NCBI GenBank assembly: GCA_945280365.1
Contig: CALYQD010000006.1
Coordinates: forward strand, 61,827-125,826
Source of the DNA: an uncultured Apibacter sp.
GTDB taxonomy: Bacteria; Bacteroidota; Bacteroidia; Flavobacteriales; Weeksellaceae
Direction: 5' to 3'
Length of the DNA: 64,000 bases
A program made the translations under genes and the position numbers. The notes below the pieces were generated by a model. The model did no database searches and was not told the origin of the DNA. It saw nothing but the letters and a program-made list of their open reading frames with translations. Of the stretch, positions 10,901-19,120 are shown in pieces (within the stretch, counting starts at the first letter, position 1; the number at the start of each line of letters is the position of its first letter).

Positions 10901-13900
10901 GCCATATATCAATAGAAGAGGTAGCTGTATTGGGAGTGTATTTTAATGGAAATTCATATTCATAATAATTATCTGATAAATCACTACCTATACGGATAAA
11001 GAATTTAGCTTCTTTATCTACAATATTACTGGATACATCTTGCATATTTTGAGCATGTACAAACATTTTTAATGTTTTATATCGTCTCATATCCAGCGCT
11101 ATATTTTTATAAATACCTCTAGGTTCAGAATTTTTCAAATCTTTTATTTCTAATTTCAACGAAGATTCATTTTGCATTTGTGTTCCGGTAGTATTTCCTA
11201 ATATTTCTCTACTAATTCCCGGAGGCAATACATAAGGCGGACGAGAGGTAGAATTTTCTTCTAAATTTACTGCACTAATGATCACGTTTGAGACAGGTAA
11301 AAGTGTTGCTGTTCCTTCGTCTGAATCTTGTTTACTTTCACCAGTTATTGAGGAAATATTTTTTTCATACTTTCTCCAATCGCTTCGAACTAAATCTAAA
11401 GTCGCAAAACGTAAGGTAGCTGTATTGGAAAATCCTTTCATTAGCATACGAATGTAGCGTACATTATTTAATATTTCAGAAGAACCAAATTCATAATCGC
11501 TAACCGGGATTCTCACTAAATACCATGTTGTATTACCCTTTTTTCCATTAGGAAGTGATACTTCTACTTCTTTTTTATCTACTACAAAAGAATTTTGACT
11601 ATTTCTTAAATTCGAGTCTAATAATGATAAACGATATTGTGTATAATTTTCCGTTTCATCCAGATTGAAGTCTTTATTTAAATCTTCTGTATCCGGAGAT
11701 GCTGATGAAGCATCCATAGAATTGGCAGGAGAGTTACCTTCTAAGTTTCTATAATATTTATATCTGTTTATAATAGAACTTTTATCTTTAGAAGAATCCC
11801 ATGCACCATTCAAATAAAATACGTAATCGTCTCCAGAAGGATCAATTTCACCGGTTATAGGATTTATATAATTGGCATAGTTTCCAATATTATATCCTTT
11901 ACTTTTATAATAGTCTGCTTCTTCAGAACTCATTAAACCATCGTAACCAACATCTTGTTTCTTCCTTTCATCTCCTTTAGTATCAAAAGCATATACTAAA
12001 GGATAATTTTTGGGTTGCTTACCTAAATTTGTGGTTGTCATTAGGCTTAAATCATCAGTAATACCATTTTCATACTGCATAAATCCATCTTTTAAGACAT
12101 CTTCGGATACATTACCTAATTGTATTATTAATTCGGGATTATTTCCTAAAGGATTTGATCCCGGTGATTTACTGTCAGCATAAGGATCCATCATCCAAAA
12201 TTCTACATATTCTATATTAGCTTCCGAAAAATTAGTTACTGAAATTGGTCTCATTAATCCCCCCCATCTATCTTTTTCTGGGTCTTCATTGAGTGTATTG
12301 AAATTGTAAGGCCCTCTTTCTTTCGGATAAAAAGACACATCAAATGTATTCATATATAGCTGCTCTCCCGCTATATAATCTCTATCTGTAAATATTTCTT
12401 GATATTTAACCCGTCTTTGTAAATGTAGGGAAAGCGCATTATTATCTATACCCGCAGGTTGACCTCCTCCGATTCCGAAAAATCTTGGATCAATATTATA
12501 CCAACTTATTAGAGCCCTTCCATTACCGTTTTTTATATCGTTCATGTAGGTCCCTTCTTTTTCTGGCTTACTGGCTATTCCCCAATATCCGGGCTCTTTT
12601 AAACTTATTTTTGAAGCTGTTGTTTCAAAATCATCTATATAAGAATTATCATTGATAGTTTTATTTTGTCCCGGCAATAAAGCAGCGCCTTCCACTTTAA
12701 AACTCATATTAGATTCCGCTTCGGTTTTGATTCCCGGTATCCAATTGGTAAGTTTTGTTAAGAAAGGGAATTCCTTATTCAACATCATATTAAATCCAAT
12801 CATGGAATTATTAACGGGTTCTGATCCAAATTGTACTTTTTGTGTAAGAGGTCTTTCTTTGTAGTTAAGGAATGTTGCTCCAACAATAAAGTCGTTATTA
12901 AATTTATGCTCTACATTTAATCCCATAAATCTCTTCTTTTGCATATTAAATGCAAATTGGTTTTCCAAACTTATATTAATGGGAACTCCCGAATTTTTAT
13001 AAGTCTCATTTATGATTGTTACCATTCCCATTTGGTAATCCACTACGTAGTCTACCCCTTCCGTTAAAGTTTGCCCATTGGCTGAAACTTGTACCGAACC
13101 TCTTGGTACATTAAATGCACCTAGTGAAATACCGTTTCCTATACTTCCTTTAAATCTACCTTCTATAGTATATCTATTTGCTAGGGGATCAGAAGTAACT
13201 GTATTACTCCCTTTTAAATCTTTATATAATTTTTCAAAAATATACTTCCCGTCTACCGATTTGGTTTTTAAGTATTCACCGAAGGGCTCTACTTTGGTAA
13301 ATATCAATTTACCTTTTTGAGAGTTTATGGTAACCCCTTCTACAAAGTCAAAAATACCGTCTCCTTTTCCGCTGTCAGTTGCATCACTATTTTGATTTAA
13401 TCTATCCCAATTTAATAATTGCATTAACTGCATATTTCTAACATTGGGATCGGGCAAATAATTTATTTTCCCTTGAGAGGCATCTTGATACATAACATTT
13501 AACATGAAACCTTCTGAAGAAATTTGTGAAGCTTCCATAGAATAAATATTTTTCATCATTAAGTCCCACATAGGAGATTCAGGAGAAACAATTTGGTTAG
13601 GCTTCAATAATTTTAATATTAATACTCCTGTTACTTCATTGGAAAATTCTCCGACTTTATAAATCTTACCTGGATTTTTCGAATCTGTATATTGAAAAGC
13701 TACCGCTAATAGTTGATCATTATTTAACTTCTGATTCAATGATATATATCCTAATTGCGCATGGTAAGAATATTCAGATTCAGATAATTTTTTTACTCTT
13801 TTGTGAACCACAAATTCTTTACCGCTTTCATAATTTTTAACGGTAGATGGTGAAGCTGAAGTTGGCACAACCGGTAACGAAACGCCGTTAACTGTATTAT

Positions 13901-15065
13901 AAGTTGTCGAAGCATCTCTAATTCCAGCAAGGGTTGAAATTGTATTATATAAATTTATATTTGAATTATCCGGTAACTGTCCAGTATTGGATTCCCCTAA
14001 ATCTCTTAAAGCTATAACTGGATGTTGCTCTTGTAAATTTGAATTTCCTAAATCAATTCTCCACACTTCAATTTTGGTAATATTAATAGTAGAAGCTATT
14101 ACCGGATAATTTTCCAGGGACTTATCATAATTATCTCTAAAATAATGGGTTAAGAAGTAATGTTGATTTTCATCGTAATCAATAGCTTTGATTTTGAAAT
14201 TATTTAGCACCCCTCCTCCTTGAACGGTAATATTTCTGGCTTCCGATTGTTGCTCTGAAAATACTGTTGTTAAAAAAGTATTTCCAAATTGAAATTCACC
14301 TTTAACTCCGAAAAGTGATTGAGCACCGGTAATTAAACTGGTGCTGAGAGGCATATTTACATTTCCGAACTCTATCTTTTTAATTATATTATCTTCACCT
14401 CCGTTGGCACCATTTGGCAGGTTTCCACCATTTGCCGAACCTGGAATCCATGCTAAATTTAATTTATTCTCAAAATTAAATCCTGCTTGTGTGTCATAAT
14501 TAACACCTAGATGTACATTATTTCCTACATTTCCTATAAGGCTCATTTGTATTCTTTGCCTTAGATCTATAGTAAAATTTCGTCTGTTTTGAGGTAAAAT
14601 CTGAGGATTATCAATCTTTTGATGTAATATACCCAAATCAAAAGAAGCAAATCCTGAAGGTTTTAATTCAATTTTATTACCTCCAAAAATTTGCTCAAAC
14701 AATTTTGATTTTACAGTAATTCCAGGAATAAATCCCTTCTTTTCAACTTCTCTACCTTCTTTATTGGCTCTTCCTATTTCATCTTGTAAACGAGATCGAT
14801 CCTTGTAATATTCATCAAACTTTTGTTGCATTACATAGTTGGTATATTCTTCTGCAGTCATAGTTATCGGTGTACCGACTACTACCCCACCCAACTTGGG
14901 ATATAAAATGTAATTTCCGCTTTTATAATCATAATAAGCTTCGTATTTTACAGGATCATCAAGTTGTAAAACTTGTTCATCATCATTTTCCTGTGCAATT
15001 AAAACTCCTATACTTACACAAAATATGGCTATAAATAGCAAATAATTACGAATATACCCTAACAC
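7986..15065 (-). CDS. sprA: SprA, outer-membrane translocon of the type IX secretion system
   Basis: SprA (also called Sov) is the giant 36-strand outer-membrane barrel through which T9SS cargo leaves the cell. In gliding species it is needed for surface adhesin display. The 2359-residue length is right for the family. An N-terminal signal peptide ends in LIAQ at about residue 25, and the C-terminus ends in a barrel-closing strand (GLSATFTFGN). Typical internal elements are LDLGILHQKIDNP-type strands, PNGANGGEDNIIKKIEFGNV and many aromatic-rich barrel strands. It lies 10 nt downstream of ruvA and 24 nt upstream of gcvH, in the familiar flavobacterial order. Presence of SprA implies a T9SS, but no cargo sorting domain was recognised in this window. 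Confidence 0.96.
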   Translation of the reverse strand: MLGYIRNYLLFIAIFCVSIGVLIAQENDDEQVLQLDDPVKYEAYYDYKSGNYILYPKLGGVVVGTPITMTAEEYTNYVMQQKFDEYYKDRSRLQDEIGRANKEGREVEKKGFIPGITVKSKLFEQIFGGNKIELKPSGFASFDLGILHQKIDNPQILPQNRRNFTIDLRQRIQMSLIGNVGNNVHLGVNYDTQAGFNFENKLNLAWIPGSANGGNLPNGANGGEDNIIKKIEFGNVNMPLSTSLITGAQSLFGVKGEFQFGNTFLTTVFSEQQSEARNITVQGGGVLNNFKIKAIDYDENQHYFLTHYFRDNYDKSLENYPVIASTINITKIEVWRIDLGNSNLQEQHPVIALRDLGESNTGQLPDNSNINLYNTISTLAGIRDASTTYNTVNGVSLPVVPTSASPSTVKNYESGKEFVVHKRVKKLSESEYSYHAQLGYISLNQKLNNDQLLAVAFQYTDSKNPGKIYKVGEFSNEVTGVLILKLLKPNQIVSPESPMWDLMMKNIYSMEASQISSEGFMLNVMYQDASQGKINYLPDPNVRNMQLMQLLNWDRLNQNSDATDSGKGDGIFDFVEGVTINSQKGKLIFTKVEPFGEYLKTKSVDGKYIFEKLYKDLKGSNTVTSDPLANRYTIEGRFKGSIGNGISLGAFNVPRGSVQVSANGQTLTEGVDYVVDYQMGMVTIINETYKNSGVPINISLENQFAFNMQKKRFMGLNVEHKFNNDFIVGATFLNYKERPLTQKVQFGSEPVNNSMIGFNMMLNKEFPFLTKLTNWIPGIKTEAESNMSFKVEGAALLPGQNKTINDNSYIDDFETTASKISLKEPGYWGIASKPEKEGTYMNDIKNGNGRALISWYNIDPRFFGIGGGQPAGIDNNALSLHLQRRVKYQEIFTDRDYIAGEQLYMNTFDVSFYPKERGPYNFNTLNEDPEKDRWGGLMRPISVTNFSEANIEYVEFWMMDPYADSKSPGSNPLGNNPELIIQLGNVSEDVLKDGFMQYENGITDDLSLMTTTNLGKQPKNYPLVYAFDTKGDERKKQDVGYDGLMSSEEADYYKSKGYNIGNYANYINPITGEIDPSGDDYVFYLNGAWDSSKDKSSIINRYKYYRNLEGNSPANSMDASSASPDTEDLNKDFNLDETENYTQYRLSLLDSNLRNSQNSFVVDKKEVEVSLPNGKKGNTTWYLVRIPVSDYEFGSSEILNNVRYIRMLMKGFSNTATLRFATLDLVRSDWRKYEKNISSITGESKQDSDEGTATLLPVSNVIISAVNLEENSTSRPPYVLPPGISREILGNTTGTQMQNESSLKLEIKDLKNSEPRGIYKNIALDMRRYKTLKMFVHAQNMQDVSSNIVDKEAKFFIRIGSDLSDNYYEYEFPLKYTPNTATSSIDIWPIENTIELRLKDLVAAKNEKDKNNLYNSTIRYRSHVTGSDDKIIYVKGRPSIGNVNSIMMGVRNTSTLEKHIVLWLDELRLTDIDNEGGYAANASINFNLADFAQISASGTYQSVGFGAIDSKPSERSQDETKQYMVSAAVNVDKVLPEKWGMKIPVSISMSETFIDPKYNPLDNDVKLKNDPRKSELKKVVRSYSSQKNISLSNFRKDRTTSKQPRFYDVENLSASFSYSTDYFRDIYTTYSLYQNLQASLDYNFSPKGIYYQPFKKLNVVQDTSRFAKYLRWLKEINFNPVPTRLSFKIDIARTYNEFQYRDINAYLNNNPSSYSSTFANNFLFGWQYNIGFNLTRSLKLDYSSGTRTILDDIGNGVPDDGMIWNGLLNSGRPINYNQRFQLNYKLPIHLLPYMDFTSMELGYTGQYDWQASSSFQTSYDPTNADPRKRSLGNTAQNAQTITAIGNVDFSKFYNYFTNYKKFEEKRRKRQREIDSLNRAYESNFALKKPKSYKKYTLKTKYKATDYLWMIASSFKRGQIQVNENKGTILPGFLPEPSFFGVGRYAGSKSGPTFGFLFGSQFDLRNKAVTEGWISLNEYMTNPYVKNNNSQVSATLQLEPVNQLQIDLNIMRNHQKTLSHSGFNSIDPITGQMANTFVNQSAMFSSTVISIATAFKSGEYVYNKMISNSMILSQRVAEKQGQPLVDANNDGYIDGYGLTNSEVLLPSFVSAFTGRSAGSQKLGYKRNMPIPNWKITYGGLKNIPLINYWFKEFRINHSYVSNYTVNGVQTNPDYYLFQNDSTAPEKDMNGNRYNYYTYGTAVMSEGFSPLVGVDVTMRNNIQIRIAYNKDRIYSLGLTNYTLQEDYGNEVVFGLGYIVKDVKLKLRYRGATKPLTGDLNIRGDISIRDNKTTIRRLVELDSQVTGGQNLVSLKFSTDYSFTKNFNLKFFYEQMITKYKVSTAYPLSTIRAGLSATFTFGN

Positions 15066-15075
15066 TTTTAAACTT

Positions 15076-15657
15076 TTATAGTTTTTTTAAAGTTTCCTTA
15101 ATAAGTTCTTCAACTTCTATTTCCGGATTATCCTTTAAAATTTTATCAATTATTTTTTCGGTAATTTTTTTAGAAATGCCTAACACCTCCAATGCACTTA
15201 ACGCTTCAGATTTGTTTTTATTGCCCAAACTATTATCTAATAATTCAGGCAATTCAAATGTAGAAATTTTATCCCGCAAATCAACTATTATCCTCTGCGC
15301 GGTTTTAGCTCCTATTCCTTTTATTTTCTGTAATGCTAAATTGTTACCGCTTGAAATAGCAGAAGTTATTTCTAATACGGACATAGATGAAAGCATCATA
15401 ATGGATGAAGAAGGACCCACTCCATTAACACTAATTAGTAGATTAAATAATAACCGTTCTGTTTTTGTTGAAAACCCATATAAAGAATGGGAATCTTCTC
15501 GAATAATTTCTTGTATATACACTAAAGACTTATCCTGATTTTGTATATCTTTATATGTTTGTAAACTTATGGTAGCAAAATATCCCACTCCATTGCAGTC
15601 TATTATTACACTGGAAGGGGTTATTTCAAAGATAGTACCTGATAAATGAGATATCAT
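15076..15657 (-). CDS. ruvA: Holliday junction branch migration protein RuvA
   Basis: RuvA binds four-way junctions as a tetramer and loads the RuvB motor. The 193-residue protein has an OB-fold N-terminal domain (MISHLSGTI, VIIDCNGVGY). Two helix-hairpin-helix motifs follow (VNGVGPSSSIMML and IKGIGAKTAQRIIVDL), and the last part is the small RuvB-contacting domain (EALSALEVLGISKK). The gene sits between maeB and sprA with gaps of 26 and 10 nt, so it is very probably in their operon. ruvB and ruvC are not here. Confidence 0.96.
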   Translation of the reverse strand: MISHLSGTIFEITPSSVIIDCNGVGYFATISLQTYKDIQNQDKSLVYIQEIIREDSHSLYGFSTKTERLLFNLLISVNGVGPSSSIMMLSSMSVLEITSAISSGNNLALQKIKGIGAKTAQRIIVDLRDKISTFELPELLDNSLGNKNKSEALSALEVLGISKKITEKIIDKILKDNPEIEVEELIKETLKKL

Positions 15658-15683
15658 TTTTAATTTTTTAGCGAAAATATAAA

Positions 15684-17954
15684 TTATTTCCTTCCTTGTG
15701 CATCTATAGCTGCAAGAGAGGCAAGATTTACAATTTCATCTATATTTGAATTTTCATTCATTATATGTATCGATTTTCCTAATCCCAATAAAATCGGTCC
15801 TACACTTTTTATGGAGCCTATTCCTTTAGCTAAATTAGCACTCAAATTTGCAGAAACCATATTAGGAAACACTAAAATGTTTGCAGGTTTTGTATTTAAT
15901 TTACTAAATGGGAATTCATTTACTAATTGATCATTTAATGCATAATCTGGTTGTATTTCTCCATCTACTATCAAATTAGGATTTGCTTTATTAAGTATTG
16001 CAACTGCTTCAGCTACTTTTTTGGATATTTCTGAACTTCCTGAAAAATTTTCATTGGATATCATAGCTATCCTTGGTTCAATATTCAGCTTTTTAGCAAA
16101 ATTAGCTGTTGTTTGGGCTATAATAGCCAATTCTTCAGATGTTGGGTCATCTGTAAGTAAAGTATTAGCAATGAATACAGGCCCGTTTTTAGATAGTAAA
16201 ACTATAATAGAGGCTAGATTATTAGATATTTCTGAATAATTTACAACTTTTACAATCCCACTCAAAGATTCCTTGTAGCTTTTAGAAAATCCTGTTAAAA
16301 AAGCATCAGCATCTCCCATCTCTACTGCTACTGCTCCGTAGTAATCACTAATTTTTAGGAACTGCTTTGCTTGATCTTTTGAAGTTATTCCTTTCCTTTG
16401 TTTTGTTTGATAAAGGTATTCTGAATATTTTTCAAAACCTTGTTGAGTATCAATAGAATCTATATCAATTATATCAAGTTCAATTTGTAAATTATATTGA
16501 TGTAAAACTTTTTTGATTATATCTTTTCTTCCTAATAAAATTGGTTTTGCAATTTTCTCTTCTGCTAATATTTGTGCTGCTTTTAAAACATTATATTCTT
16601 CAGCATTATTTATTATTATTTTTTTTGGATTAGATTTTGCCTTTGCCTTAAATTGTCTAATAAGTTTTTCATCATTTCCCCCCATTCGATCTAATAATTC
16701 TTCTTCATAGGCTTTCCAATCTGTAATGATATGTTGTGCTACACCACTATCGATTGCAGCTTTAGCTACTGCCATAGATACTTTTGTAATTAATCGGTTA
16801 TCAAATGGTTTAGGTATAATATAATCTCTACCAAACTTCATGCTTTTAACGTTATAAGCTCGAATTACTTGTTCAGGAACACTTTCTTTAGCCAATTCAG
16901 CCAATGCTTTAACTGCCGCTAACTGCATTTCCTGATTAATATCTGTAGCTCTAACGTCTAATGCTCCTCTGAAAATGTATGGAAAACCTAATACATTATT
17001 TACTTGATTAGGATAATCACTTCTTCCGGTTGCCATTATTACATCTTTGCGAGTTTCAATTGCTAGGTTATAATCTATTTCCGGAGTTGGATTAGCCATT
17101 GCGAAAACTATAGGATTTTCGTTCATTGATAGGAGCATTTCCGGAGTAAGCAAGTTACCTTTGGATAATCCAATAAATACATCACTATTTCTTATTGCAT
17201 CTTCTAATGTTCTATCAGGTGTATCCACAGCAAATTCTGTTTTTTCTTCATTTAAACCTGTTCGACCTTTATAAATAACCCCTTTGCTATCACACATTAA
17301 AATATTTTGAGGGCTAGCTCCCAATGCTTTATATAAACGTGTACATGATATAGCTGCGGCACCTGCTCCGCTTACAACTATTTTTACCTCAGATATTTTT
17401 TTATTAGATATTTCCAATGCATTTAATAAAGCTGCAGCTGATATAATTGCGGTCCCATGTTGGTCATCATGCATTACCGGAATATTTAATTCCGCCTTTA
17501 GTCTTTTTTCAATTTCAAATGCTTCTGGTGCTTTTATATCTTCTAAATTTATGCCTCCAAATGTCGGAGCTAAAGATTTAACTATTTCAATAAATTTGTC
17601 CGGATTGGTTTCATTTACTTCAATATCAAAAACATTTATTCCAGCAAATATTTTAAATAATAAACCTTTTCCTTCCATAACCGGCTTAGAAGCATCTGCG
17701 CCAATATTTCCCAATCCTAAAACAGCGGTACCGTTAGAAATCACAGCAACTAAATTGCCTTTTGCTGTATATTTATAACTATCTGCATTATTTTTTTGTA
17801 TTTCTAAACATGGCTCTGCTACACCGGGAGAATAGGCTAAGGCTAAGTCCCATTGAGTTGAATGGGGTTTGGTAGGGATAACTTCTATTTTACCTTCTGG
17901 TTTGGAACTATGATATTCTAAAGCAGCTTCTTTTAAATTTTTTTCTCGTGACAT
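15684..17954 (-). CDS. maeB: NADP-dependent malic enzyme with phosphotransacetylase-like domain
   Basis: This enzyme converts malate to pyruvate and CO2, reducing NADP. The 756 residues match the long MaeB type. Residues 1 to about 165 form the malic N-domain (SPGVAEPCLEI, VMEGKGLLFK, HDDQHGTAII). Residues about 165-400 form the NAD(P)-binding domain (VVSGAGAAAISC, FAMANPTPEI, TGRSDYPNQ). Residues about 430-750 form a phosphate acetyltransferase-like domain that is regulatory in known MaeB proteins. It is the first gene of the run maeB-ruvA-sprA-gcvH-vanZ. A remnant of a second, shorter type of malic enzyme lies at 47965. Confidence 0.95.
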   Translation of the reverse strand: MSREKNLKEAALEYHSSKPEGKIEVIPTKPHSTQWDLALAYSPGVAEPCLEIQKNNADSYKYTAKGNLVAVISNGTAVLGLGNIGADASKPVMEGKGLLFKIFAGINVFDIEVNETNPDKFIEIVKSLAPTFGGINLEDIKAPEAFEIEKRLKAELNIPVMHDDQHGTAIISAAALLNALEISNKKISEVKIVVSGAGAAAISCTRLYKALGASPQNILMCDSKGVIYKGRTGLNEEKTEFAVDTPDRTLEDAIRNSDVFIGLSKGNLLTPEMLLSMNENPIVFAMANPTPEIDYNLAIETRKDVIMATGRSDYPNQVNNVLGFPYIFRGALDVRATDINQEMQLAAVKALAELAKESVPEQVIRAYNVKSMKFGRDYIIPKPFDNRLITKVSMAVAKAAIDSGVAQHIITDWKAYEEELLDRMGGNDEKLIRQFKAKAKSNPKKIIINNAEEYNVLKAAQILAEEKIAKPILLGRKDIIKKVLHQYNLQIELDIIDIDSIDTQQGFEKYSEYLYQTKQRKGITSKDQAKQFLKISDYYGAVAVEMGDADAFLTGFSKSYKESLSGIVKVVNYSEISNNLASIIVLLSKNGPVFIANTLLTDDPTSEELAIIAQTTANFAKKLNIEPRIAMISNENFSGSSEISKKVAEAVAILNKANPNLIVDGEIQPDYALNDQLVNEFPFSKLNTKPANILVFPNMVSANLSANLAKGIGSIKSVGPILLGLGKSIHIMNENSNIDEIVNLASLAAIDAQGRK

Positions 17955-17974
17955 CGTTTTTATATTTTGACATA

Positions 17975-17982
17975 CAAAAATA
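17975..17982 (-). promoter_or_regulatory. Putative -7 promoter box (TATTTTTG on minus strand)
   Basis: The minus strand reads TATTTTTG, a match to TAnnTTTG, about 20 nt upstream of the maeB start codon. It would start the maeB-ruvA-sprA-gcvH-vanZ transcript. Confidence 0.45.
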
Positions 17983-18301
17983 AATATTTTTATTTTATAA
18001 CATAGACATGATTTTATACCTTTAATTTATATTATAAAAATATACATAAATATTATTTATTTAACTCATAGATAATCACTTGATTAGTAAATATTTGAAT
18101 TTAATATTTATAATTACTTATTTTATGTTTTTATAAGATATAGAAATTTTGTTAAAATATTATAATTAAAAAAGTTCCACGAATAAATAAGATATATCCC
18201 CAATCCATAAAGAAATTGTATATTTTCATATTCAATTATTTAAATTAATGAGCTGTAATCTAATTATAGATTATTGATATACTTTATAGGTAATATTTGT
18301 T

Positions 18302-18309
18302 TACTTTTG
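18302..18309 (+). promoter_or_regulatory. Putative -7 promoter box (TACTTTTG)
   Basis: TACTTTTG fits TAnnTTTG and ends 20 nt before the ATG at 18329. It would drive the membrane protein and ClC gene pair. Confidence 0.5.
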
Positions 18310-18328
18310 TAGTGTAATAAATTTATTC

Positions 18329-19120
18329 ATGAGAACAACTTTAGAAATTAAAATTGATAGATTAAAAAAGAATGGTCATAATATATCTGTGAATAAAGTT
18401 CTTACAGATGGTTTTAGTGCTTGGAAAAGTACGATTTTTTATGGTTTTTTTTGTATAATTTTCAGTTATCTATTCAATAATTTGGTTAGTACTATTCTCA
18501 GTAATTATCTGGGAACTCATATGATAGAGTTAAAATTCAAAAACTTAGTATCTCAGCTGAATAATGATCCTAGAGTCTTAGAGGAAATTATTTCCCTTTA
18601 TAAAACTAACCCAATGTTTATTAATAAAATTATCCTTTCTTCTTTTATTGGTATTCTATTATTATATCCTTTAAATGCAGGAGTTGTTTTCTGCGCACAT
18701 CAGATCGACAAAAATGGTAGAACAAGCTTTAAAGATTTAATCAGCGGATATCAGGGAAAAAAATTTATTAAATTGTTAGGTTTACAGCTAATACATATAA
18801 TAATAATAAGCATTAGTTGCTTGTTTCTATTTCTCCCAATAATATATATAGTTCCCGGTTTTATTTTGGCTGGAGCTTTCATTATTATTGATGATGTTCC
18901 ATTAACCAAAGCTATTTCTTATAGTTTTAAAATAGTAAATATGTATTTTGGAAAGATTTTACTGGTTTTAATCTTTTCTTACTTTTTTAGTAAAATATTT
19001 GGAATTTTAATGTGCTTTATCGGTCTCCTTTTTACCCTTTCCTATTCAAATGCCATTGTTTATTCTATTTATAGGAATACTGTAGGCGCAATTGTTATTG
19101 ATAACGAAGTAAATGAATAA
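18329..19120 (+). CDS. Multi-pass membrane protein of unknown function
   Basis: This 263-residue protein has a basic N-terminus (about 45 residues) and then roughly five to six hydrophobic helices (FYGFFCIIFSYLF, IILSSFIGILLLYPLNAGVVF, LLGLQLIHIIIISISCLFLFL, ILLVLIFSYFFSKIFG). The region around PGFILAGAFIIIDD with downstream ALAxxxSF-like KAISYSFKIV resembles membrane-domain proteins of the DUF975/glycerophosphodiesterase type, but I cannot assign a family firmly. Its 3' end overlaps the ClC gene by 8 nt (ATGAATAA), so the two are probably translationally coupled and may work together. Confidence 0.75.
   Translation: MRTTLEIKIDRLKKNGHNISVNKVLTDGFSAWKSTIFYGFFCIIFSYLFNNLVSTILSNYLGTHMIELKFKNLVSQLNNDPRVLEEIISLYKTNPMFINKIILSSFIGILLLYPLNAGVVFCAHQIDKNGRTSFKDLISGYQGKKFIKLLGLQLIHIIIISISCLFLFLPIIYIVPGFILAGAFIIIDDVPLTKAISYSFKIVNMYFGKILLVLIFSYFFSKIFGILMCFIGLLFTLSYSNAIVYSIYRNTVGAIVIDNEVNE

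Larger units (their letters stand above)
17955..18328. other. Divergent intergenic region
   Basis: This spacer between divergently transcribed maeB and the membrane-protein gene at 18329 holds one promoter box for each side (17975-17982 and 18302-18309). The middle 300 bp is extremely AT-rich and shows no ORF or hairpin that I can support. Confidence 0.5.
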